This document shows positions 1 to 5,322 of a stretch of DNA of 6,281 bases, piece by piece (within the stretch, counting starts at the first letter, position 1; every line of letters starts with the position of its first letter). The notes below the pieces were generated by a model. The model was not told where the DNA came from. It saw only the letters and a program-made list of their open reading frames with translations, and searched no databases. The stretch covers positions 1 through 6,281 of the forward strand of contig CAMCJC010000163.1 in NCBI GenBank assembly GCA_945875065.1. Reading direction: 5' to 3'. The stretch is from an uncultured Propionibacteriaceae bacterium (lineage in GTDB: Bacteria; Actinomycetota; Actinomycetes; Propionibacteriales; Propionibacteriaceae). The translations under genes were made by a program, and so were the position numbers.

Positions 1-441
1 CGTGTACCGGAATCCCCACGACGCCAGGACCCGCAAGCCCTCGGGCAGCAGCGCGTTCGGAACCCATAGGTACAGGTGCGCGTTGGCGGCGGCGACGTCC
101 GCTACCGGCAGCGCACAGATCGCATCCAGGCCGAGGGTGGAGTAGCGGTCGAGGCGTCGATGCTCCGGTGCGACCTTTCCCGTCCGGTTCTGGAACCGCC
201 ACGGCGGGTCAGCCAGGATCGTCGCGAACCCGCCCGCGACGACGGGCAGCGGCGCGACGGAGTCGTTGCTCCTAAGCGGCTCGACAGGCAAGGGCCCTCC
301 CAGATCGACGATGCCCAGATTCTCCAGAACCTTCGACGCCGCCCGCAACCTAGAGCGCGTTACCCGGCGCGGGCCGATCCGTCCCGCCGTCACGATTGTC
401 GATAGTCGCTCATCGCCCCGGACGACCCATCCGTAGGCCAT
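1..441 (-). CDS. MT-A70 family SAM-dependent adenine methyltransferase, N-terminal part (runs off left edge)
   Basis: Translating the minus strand gives an open frame with ILADPPWRF about 70 residues after the ATG at 441. It is followed by GKVAPEHRRLDRYSTLGLD, ALPVADVAAANAHLYLWVPN and LPEGLRVLASWGFRYT, where the window ends. DPPW is the catalytic motif of the MT-A70 group of N6-adenine methyltransferases, and the LYLWV...ALLPEGL...WGF segment is also typical of bacterial and phage members. The C-terminal part, normally another 100 or more residues, is missing. The start is uncertain. ATG 441 is the longest start that does not overlap the divergent gene, whereas TTG 291 has a GGAGG a few bases upstream and would give a more usual short N-terminus. 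Residues 1-45 of the long form contain VTRSRLRAASKVLENLGIV, which resembles a helix-turn-helix. The substrate is probably adenine in DNA (inference). No restriction partner is visible, so it could be an orphan methylase or lie at the edge of a mobile island. Confidence 0.85.
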   Translation of the reverse strand, partial: MAYGWVVRGDERLSTIVTAGRIGPRRVTRSRLRAASKVLENLGIVDLGGPLPVEPLRSNDSVAPLPVVAGGFATILADPPWRFQNRTGKVAPEHRRLDRYSTLGLDAICALPVADVAAANAHLYLWVPNALLPEGLRVLASWGFRYT

Positions 442-469
442 TAATGGCGATCCGTACTGTGATCCCGGG

Positions 470-475
470 TAGACT
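470..475 (+). promoter_or_regulatory. -10 element of a leaderless promoter for the acid-tailed protein gene
   Basis: The hexamer TAGACT matches the actinobacterial TANNNT -10 consensus. Only six bases separate it from the ATG at 482, so transcription should begin at or next to the A of the start codon. No Shine-Dalgarno sequence precedes that ATG, which agrees with leaderless translation. No convincing -35 box is seen. The site lies in the 40-bp gap shared with the divergent methyltransferase gene. Confidence 0.6.
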
Positions 476-481
476 GCCACG

Positions 482-871
482 ATGCAGGTCGCGCGGGGCG
501 GAAAGATAGCTGGGATGGTGATCCTGGCGGCTTCGGTGCTTGCCGTCGGGGTCGGGATGCTCGTGTTCCGCCACGACTCCAGCGACAACCGCCAGCCCGA
601 GATCACCCTAAAGCCCGCCCCGACCTCCGTGCCGGCGACGACGCCGACCCCGACTTCGCCGAGTGCGGAACCGACCCCCACCTTGTCGTCTCCTAGCCAG
701 TCGTCTCCCGCTCAGTCGTCTTCCGCCCCGAAGACCCGTACCGCCACAGCCAGGACCCGCGAGACCGTGACGATCACGCCAGCCGCGCCGTCCACCGTCG
801 ACGATGACCGCGACGATGACCGCGACGACGCCTCGGAGCCGCCGGAGGCCGACGACGACCAAAACGACTGA
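482..871 (+). CDS. Small membrane-anchored or secreted Pro/Thr/Ser-rich protein with acidic Asp-rich tail
   Basis: This 129-residue protein belongs to no family I recognise. Residues 1-9 are short and basic, and residues about 10-29 (GMVILAASVLAVGVGMLVF) form one hydrophobic segment that would act as a signal anchor or uncleaved signal. The rest should lie outside the membrane. Residues about 45-105 are low-complexity Pro/Thr/Ser/Ala, like a cell-wall-spanning linker. The last 25 residues are strongly acidic and contain DDDRDDDRDD, which might bind cations (inference). There is no lipobox cysteine and no LPXTG motif. ATG 482 is chosen because a -10-like TAGACT lies six bases upstream, fitting a leaderless mRNA; later Met codons (12, 26) would lose the hydrophobic segment. 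The gene converges on the response-regulator gene with three bases between the stop codons. A link to the neighbouring sensor kinase is possible but rests on position alone. Confidence 0.75.
   Translation: MQVARGGKIAGMVILAASVLAVGVGMLVFRHDSSDNRQPEITLKPAPTSVPATTPTPTSPSAEPTPTLSSPSQSSPAQSSSAPKTRTATARTRETVTITPAAPSTVDDDRDDDRDDASEPPEADDDQND
799..828 (+). repeat. 12-bp tandem repeat, about 2.5 copies, encoding Asp/Arg units
   Basis: The unit CGACGATGACCG occurs twice back to back (799-810 and 811-822), followed by a partial third copy (CGACGACG). It encodes the DDDRDDDRDD stretch in the acidic tail of the small surface protein. An in-frame 12-bp unit can expand or contract by replication slippage without shifting the frame. 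Confidence 0.8.
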
Positions 872-874
872 GGG

Positions 875-1537
875 TCAAAGCAGCCGGTACCCGGTGCCGC
901 GGATGGTCTCGATCCGGTCCGCCCCGAGCTTGGCTCGCAGGTACTTGATGTAGACGTCGACGACGTTGGAGCCGGGATCGAAGTCTAGGCCCCACACGTT
1001 GGACAGCAGCTGCTCCCGGCTCAACACCTGCCCCGGGTGCCGCATCAGGAGTTCGGCGAGCGCGAACTCGCGCGTCGATAGGTCCACCCAATCGCCGTCG
1101 ACCCGTACCCGCCGCGTCAGCAGATCCAGCGCCACCCCTTTGCGCTCCAGGATGTGCGCCTCCGCGGCTGCGGGCGTCGCGTCCCGGAGCCGCAGCCGAA
1201 TCCGCGCCAGCAGCTCCTGGAACGAGAACGGTTTAGGGACGTAGTCGTCGGCGCCGCCCTCCAGCCCCGCGACGCGGTCGCGCGTCGATGTCTTGGCCGT
1301 CAGCATGATGATCGGGGTCGCGACTCCCTGCCCCCGGATCGACTCCAGGACCTCGAAACCGTCGAGGTCGGGCAGGCCGACGTCCAGCAAGATCAAGTCG
1401 ATCCCGCCCTGGAGAGCCAGCTCGATGCCGTCTAGGCCGCGACCCGCGGTCCGCGTGGCGAAGCCTTCCGCGGTCAGCCCCTTGACCAGGAACGATACGA
1501 TCCTGGCCTCGTCCTCGACGATGAGAATAGTGCTCAT
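875..1537 (-). CDS. OmpR/PhoB-family response regulator (receiver plus winged-helix DNA-binding domain)
   Basis: This 220-residue protein has the usual two-domain length. The receiver domain (about 1-120) starts MSTILIVEDE with acidic residues E8/D9/E10. It has the phospho-acceptor D52 in LILLDVGLPDLDG, the switch T80 in IIMLTAK, Y99, and the conserved K102-P103-F104. The C-terminal winged helix (about 130-220) shows VDLSTREFALAELLMRHPG, the recognition-helix region NVVDVYIKYLRAKLG and the closing IRGTGYRLL. It should be a cytoplasmic DNA-binding transcription factor phosphorylated by the histidine kinase encoded just upstream. The start ATG at 1537 overlaps the kinase stop (ATGA) and has a strong AAGGAGG six bases upstream. 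It is the last gene of the operon, and no intrinsic terminator is visible in the 3-bp gap to the convergent gene. Its target promoters cannot be read from this window. Confidence 0.97.
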   Translation of the reverse strand: MSTILIVEDEARIVSFLVKGLTAEGFATRTAGRGLDGIELALQGGIDLILLDVGLPDLDGFEVLESIRGQGVATPIIMLTAKTSTRDRVAGLEGGADDYVPKPFSFQELLARIRLRLRDATPAAAEAHILERKGVALDLLTRRVRVDGDWVDLSTREFALAELLMRHPGQVLSREQLLSNVWGLDFDPGSNVVDVYIKYLRAKLGADRIETIRGTGYRLL

Positions 1538-2988
1538 GAATGCCCTCCTTGCCGGGCGCGGCCGAGCGGCAGCCGCATGGTGAACCGCGACCCGACGCCC
1601 AGCGCGGATTCGATACCCAGCCGGCCGCCGTGTGCCGCGACGATACCGTCGACGATGTTGAGCCCGAGCCCCGACCCGGAGGCGCGCGACGCCGCTGCAT
1701 CGGCGCGGGAGAAGCGAGCCCGCACGCGTTCAATGTCCTCGGGTGAGATGCCGATGCCGTGATCGACGATCGCCAGCACGACGTCGTCACCATCGAGCCA
1801 CGAGGACAGCGTCACCTGCGACCCGACGTCGGAGTATTTGATGGCGTTATCGGCGAGCTGAAGCCAGGCCTGGGTGATGCGCCTGGGATCGAGGACGGCG
1901 GTGGCGGCCGCGACCTCATCGAGCCTCCAATCCCGCTGACCGAGCGCCTGCGCCTTGACGAACACCTGCCTGGTCAGGGCCGCGACGTCCGTCGGCTCCG
2001 GGGAGAGATACTCGGGGCGGCCGGTGCGGGCGAGCTCGATCATGTCCTCGATGAGCCCGCCCATGCGGTCGAGCTCCTCAATGGTCAGGTCTCGTGTCTC
2101 GCGGACCTCGTTCGGGTTATTCGGATCGGTGAGCTCTAGATGACCGCGGACAACTGTTATCGGGGTCCGCAATTCGTGCCCGACGTCGTCCAAGAGCCGC
2201 CGTTGGCTTTCGACGGAAGCCTGGACACGATCCAGCATCCGGTTGAACGTCGTCGCTAGAGCCGACAGGTCGTTGCGACCTCGCACCTTGACGCGGGTGG
2301 TGAGGTCATTCTCGTCGATGGCCTCGGTGGCGTGACGCAACTCCGCGATGGGCCTCAAAAGCCGGCCGACGCCGAACCAGGCTAGGGTCGCTACGAGGAC
2401 GACGGTGACGGCGGCGGCCGCTGCGTACAGGCGCATGAGGCGGTGCAGCCCGGCCTCGGAGTAGTCAATGTCTAGTACATGGGCGTAGGCGGCGCGGTCG
2501 GTGCCGTCGGTGATGGGGACGACAAGGACGCGGAACCGTCCCTTGGGGCTCTGAACCGTCTCGAGCCGGGACTCGGGTTCGGCGGCGAAGGTTTGGATGC
2601 GCGCGGTCAGGTCGGCGTCGGTCTCGGGATGGAGCCCCCCGACCCCGGAGGCCACCCAGTGGATCCGGCCGTCTAGGAGCCCGACGTGGCCCTCGCCTTC
2701 GCCGACGGCGGTGCTGCGCATCTTGGCGGCGACGACCTCCGACGGGGTAGCGAGGGTGGTGCCGGTGGCGGGATCGGTGCGTTCCGAGGCCATGAGTTGC
2801 AGCTCGGCCCGCAGGAGCACCAGGCGGTCGTCAAGGCTGGCGGTGGCCGAGCGGCTAGCCAGCGCCCAGACGACGGCGCCAGCGACGACCAGCGCCGCCG
2901 TCGAGACCAGGACGATCGTCCACATCACGCGGGCGAGGATCGTCGTCTTGGCTAGGCGAGGCGGCGCCGTCATCCTCCTAGTGTGCAC
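1534..2988 (-). CDS. Membrane sensor histidine kinase of a two-component system
   Basis: This 484-residue protein has the full domain order. TM1 is about 20-45. The extracytoplasmic sensor region is about 46-183 and ends in AAYAHVLDIDYSEAGLHRL, resembling the last strand of a PAS/Cache-like fold. TM2 is about 186-208 and HAMP about 209-262. The DHp helix carries the phospho-accepting H271 in DDVGHELRTP. The ATPase domain has the N box N381 (LADNAIKYS), G1 box DHGIGI (409-414) and G2 box SGSGLGLNIV (437-446). All catalytic residues are present, so it should autophosphorylate and pass phosphate to the regulator encoded next, whose start overlaps its stop. The start taken is GTG 2988, one base after the dehydrogenase stop, which suggests translational coupling. 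ATG 2973 (Met6) is an alternative but has AGGAGG directly abutting it. The signal it senses cannot be read from the sequence; neighbouring glycan-type genes suggest the cell envelope (inference). Confidence 0.96.
   Translation of the reverse strand: MHTRRMTAPPRLAKTTILARVMWTIVLVSTAALVVAGAVVWALASRSATASLDDRLVLLRAELQLMASERTDPATGTTLATPSEVVAAKMRSTAVGEGEGHVGLLDGRIHWVASGVGGLHPETDADLTARIQTFAAEPESRLETVQSPKGRFRVLVVPITDGTDRAAYAHVLDIDYSEAGLHRLMRLYAAAAAVTVVLVATLAWFGVGRLLRPIAELRHATEAIDENDLTTRVKVRGRNDLSALATTFNRMLDRVQASVESQRRLLDDVGHELRTPITVVRGHLELTDPNNPNEVRETRDLTIEELDRMGGLIEDMIELARTGRPEYLSPEPTDVAALTRQVFVKAQALGQRDWRLDEVAAATAVLDPRRITQAWLQLADNAIKYSDVGSQVTLSSWLDGDDVVLAIVDHGIGISPEDIERVRARFSRADAAASRASGSGLGLNIVDGIVAAHGGRLGIESALGVGSRFTMRLPLGRARQGGHS
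1544..1550 (-). promoter_or_regulatory. Shine-Dalgarno AAGGAGG of the response-regulator gene
   Basis: On the minus strand AAGGAGG lies six bases before ATG 1537, inside the last codons of the histidine kinase gene. It fixes the regulator start and would allow independent initiation in addition to coupling through the ATGA overlap. Confidence 0.85.
2974..2979 (-). promoter_or_regulatory. Shine-Dalgarno-like AGGAGG with zero spacing to ATG 2973 in the histidine kinase gene
   Basis: A perfect AGGAGG lies in codons 4-5 of the GTG-2988 reading and touches the ATG at 2973-2971 directly. Zero spacing is too short for normal initiation at that ATG, and the site is downstream of the GTG. It may be a chance Arg-Arg coding of AGG AGG, a ribosome pause site, or a sign that the start is unusual. 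Confidence 0.4.
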
Positions 2989-2989
2989 G

Positions 2990-4312
2990 TCAACGCCCGA
3001 CGCCGCTGTAACGCCAGCCAGCCGCCTTCCAAGTATCGGGATTTAGAGCGTTACGGGCGTCGATAACGACGGGCGCAGCGGCGAGGCCGGCGGCGCGCGC
3101 CGCGTCGAGGTCGCGGAACTCGGCCCACTCGGTCAGCAGGACCGTGCAGGCGCTGCCGGCGATGGCTCGGTAAGGATCGGGCTCGACCGCTAGGTTCGGG
3201 TGGCGGGCGGTGACCGCGTCGAGGCCGTGAGGGTCCGTGATGACGACGTGCACGCCGGCGGCGTCGAGGCGGGCGGCTACCTCGATGGCGGGGGAGTCGC
3301 GCAGGTCGTCGCTGTTGGGCTTGAATGTCGCGCCCAGCACCGCGACGCGCCGGCCCTCCGGTTCGGGTCCGAGCTCGGCGAGGACGCGCTCGACGACGCG
3401 GCCGCGCTGGCTGTGGTTGATGTCGCCGACGACGCTGAGGAGGTCGGCCAGGCCGTCGGCCCCGAGCTGGCGGGCGCGATGCTCCAGGCCGAGGATGTCC
3501 TTGGGCAGGCAGCCGCCGCCGAATCCGATGCCTGCGCCTAGGAACTTCGCGCCGATGCGGTCATCGCGGCCGAGGGCATCGGCGAGCAGGGTGATATCGG
3601 CGCCGGAGTTTTCACAGAGAGTGGCGACGGCGTTGATGAAGCTGATCTTCCTGGCCAGGAACGAGTTCGCCGCGGTCTTGACCAGCTCGGCGGAGGCGTA
3701 GTCCATCGTCAGGCGTGGTACACCGGTTACCAACAGCCGCTGATAGACGGCGTCTAGGAGTTGGGCGGCGCGGCGGGCCTCGTCGGGAACCGCGGGCAGG
3801 CCGTAGACGATGCGGTCGGGATAGAGGGTGTCTTTCACCCCCTGCCCCTCGCGCAGGAACTCCGGATTCCACACGACCAGGGCCCGTCCGGCGAGCGCCT
3901 GATCGGCGCGGGCGGCGGTGCCCACGGTCAGCGTCGACTTCCCCACTACCAGCGGTTGCTCATCCAGGGGGCGCTCGGGAAGAGCCCTGGCCAGCTGCAA
4001 GATGACGCTGTCTAGCGCGGCGAGATTGGCACTGCCGTCGGGGGCCGCCGGAGTACCAACGGTGACGAAATGCACCTGAGCGGCGGCGAGATCGGCTTCG
4101 GTGGCCTCCGAGGTGAAGCGGAGGCGACCCGATGCCGTTCCGCTGGCCAGGAGCTCGGGTAGGCCGGGCTCGTAGAACGGTGCCCGGGCCTCGTCGAGGG
4201 CGGCGGCGCGAGCGGGGTCGGTCTCGACGCCGAGGACGTTGTGACCCAGCTCGGCCATCGCGGCGGCGTGCACGGCTCCGAGGTAGCCGCACCCGATGAC
4301 GGTCAGTTCCAT
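2990..4312 (-). CDS. ugd: UDP-glucose 6-dehydrogenase family protein (nucleotide-sugar dehydrogenase)
   Basis: This 440-residue protein matches the length of bacterial UDP-glucose dehydrogenases, which oxidise UDP-glucose to UDP-glucuronate with two NAD+ in the cytoplasm. The N-terminal Rossmann domain has GCGYLG (residues 7-12), the acidic E in GVETDPARAAAL, and FVTVGTPA. NPEFLREG (149-156) and ELVKTAANSFLARKISFINA supply substrate-binding residues including K212 and N216. The catalytic cysteine is C268 in GFGGGCLPKD. The C-terminal domain has GATFKPNSDDLRDSPA and ITDPHG. The start is ATG 4312, giving MELTVIGCGYLG. A longer in-frame extension to 4420 is rejected because it lies inside the upstream kinase gene and does not look like protein. 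GGAG lies six bases upstream. The gene overlaps the kinase stop by 10 bases, and its own stop is one base before the histidine kinase GTG. UDP-glucose is the best substrate guess; UDP-ManNAc or GDP-mannose dehydrogenase activity cannot be excluded. Confidence 0.93.
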   Translation of the reverse strand: MELTVIGCGYLGAVHAAAMAELGHNVLGVETDPARAAALDEARAPFYEPGLPELLASGTASGRLRFTSEATEADLAAAQVHFVTVGTPAAPDGSANLAALDSVILQLARALPERPLDEQPLVVGKSTLTVGTAARADQALAGRALVVWNPEFLREGQGVKDTLYPDRIVYGLPAVPDEARRAAQLLDAVYQRLLVTGVPRLTMDYASAELVKTAANSFLARKISFINAVATLCENSGADITLLADALGRDDRIGAKFLGAGIGFGGGCLPKDILGLEHRARQLGADGLADLLSVVGDINHSQRGRVVERVLAELGPEPEGRRVAVLGATFKPNSDDLRDSPAIEVAARLDAAGVHVVITDPHGLDAVTARHPNLAVEPDPYRAIAGSACTVLLTEWAEFRDLDAARAAGLAAAPVVIDARNALNPDTWKAAGWRYSGVGR

Positions 4313-5322
4313 GATGTGCTCCAATCGTTGTCGGACGGGGTTAGGCAGGTCTCGATCCAGTCGGGCAGCCAGGCTCGGGACTGGGGACGGAAGGAGTGGA
4401 CAAGGGCGATGCGCAGGCACGCGGCCCGGTGATAGACGCCGAGCCGGGCGGGGGCCACGGCGAGGCTGCTAGCCGCATTGGCAAGCAGGCCCCGGACCTC
4501 GGCGTGGGCGGCGGGGCCGAGGCGGCAGGTCAGCTTCATGAGGTCGACGTGCGCGGCGAGGTTACCGAGATCCAGCGCCGGTTCAGCGAGGCAGACAGTG
4601 TCTAGGTCGAGCAAGGCGAGGTTTCGCCCATCCCACAGCAGCTGCCCGTCGTGGAGGTCGCGGTGGGCCAGGACATTGACCCCGGAGCCCGTAACCAAGG
4701 CCTTGCCGGTGCGGGTGGTCGCCGCGAGGAGGTGTTCGGTCAGATTCGCGAAGCCGAGGCCGGTGAGCGTGCCGGCGGCGCGGGCCTGGACGAACCAGCG
4801 ATCAAGGACGGCGGCCTCGTCGGCTGGGTCGTGGCGGGGGAGGTCGGCGAGGCCGGTGCGAGTCAGATGCGGCCAGGCATCGGCTAGGGCGCGCCAGGCG
4901 GGCAGGCCGGCATCGCCGAGCTGGCTGAGGGCGTCGCCGGGCAGGAGACTATAGGTGAGTTTCCCGGGCATCGTCTCCAGCAGTTTCGCGGTGACAAGGC
5001 CGGATGGGTCGAAGAGGGGGCGGTTTTGGAGGGTCGCTAGGCGGCGTTCCTTGCCGGGACGAACGAGCTTGGTGACGGTGGCGCCGTCACGGATGACGGC
5101 CCGGCGACCGGCTCGGTGGACGAGGAGGGCGCCGGGGGAGCCGGCTAGGGCCGGCAGGGCGGGGTCGACGCGGTGCGGCAGGAGGTCGATTCGACCGGTT
5201 CGGCTGATCCTCCCGGCCCGCAGGCGGGCGTGTTCGTCGTGGGCTTCGAAGACGATGCCGCCGTCGTCGGGCCAGGCGCGACGGACCTTCGGCACCGTCA
5301 GCAGAGCGCGCATCACAGCCAT
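4303..5322 (-). CDS. APH-fold phosphotransferase (aminoglycoside phosphotransferase/choline kinase-like), substrate unknown
   Basis: This 339-residue protein has the C-lobe signature of the APH/choline kinase superfamily. The catalytic loop HRDLHDGQLLWDG (220-232) has the catalytic base D222. LALLDLDTVCLAEPALDLGNLAAH carries the Mg-binding DxD (D239/D241) and the trailing ALDLGNL typical of the family. K85 in ATVTKLVRPGK is a candidate ATP-binding lysine. Gln227 takes the place of the usual Asn of HxDxxxxN, as is known in maltokinases. It has no signal or membrane segment and should be cytoplasmic. ATG 5322 is preferred: AGGAGG lies four bases upstream, and the longer frame to 5571 is an Arg/Pro-rich shadow of the neighbouring kinase. 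Another ATG at 5313 forms TGATG with the upstream stop. Gene context points to phosphorylation of a sugar, polyol or glycan precursor rather than drug resistance (inference). Confidence 0.88.
   Translation of the reverse strand: MAVMRALLTVPKVRRAWPDDGGIVFEAHDEHARLRAGRISRTGRIDLLPHRVDPALPALAGSPGALLVHRAGRRAVIRDGATVTKLVRPGKERRLATLQNRPLFDPSGLVTAKLLETMPGKLTYSLLPGDALSQLGDAGLPAWRALADAWPHLTRTGLADLPRHDPADEAAVLDRWFVQARAAGTLTGLGFANLTEHLLAATTRTGKALVTGSGVNVLAHRDLHDGQLLWDGRNLALLDLDTVCLAEPALDLGNLAAHVDLMKLTCRLGPAAHAEVRGLLANAASSLAVAPARLGVYHRAACLRIALVHSFRPQSRAWLPDWIETCLTPSDNDWSTSWN

Noticed and set aside
76..405. 109-residue plus-strand open frame opposite the methyltransferase
   Set aside because: The minus strand in this region encodes a clear DPPW methyltransferase; the plus-strand product is Arg-rich and motif-free.
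2990..4312. Assignment as GDP-mannose or UDP-ManNAc dehydrogenase
   Set aside because: Motifs (GCGYLG, NPEFLREG, GFGGGCLPKD, FKPNSDDLRDSP) and the 440-residue length fit UDP-glucose dehydrogenase best, although substrate specificity is not proven by sequence alone.
4313..4420. 36-residue N-terminal extension of the UDP-glucose dehydrogenase
   Set aside because: It lies inside the preceding kinase gene, and family members start just before the GxGYxG Rossmann motif, as the ATG at 4312 does.
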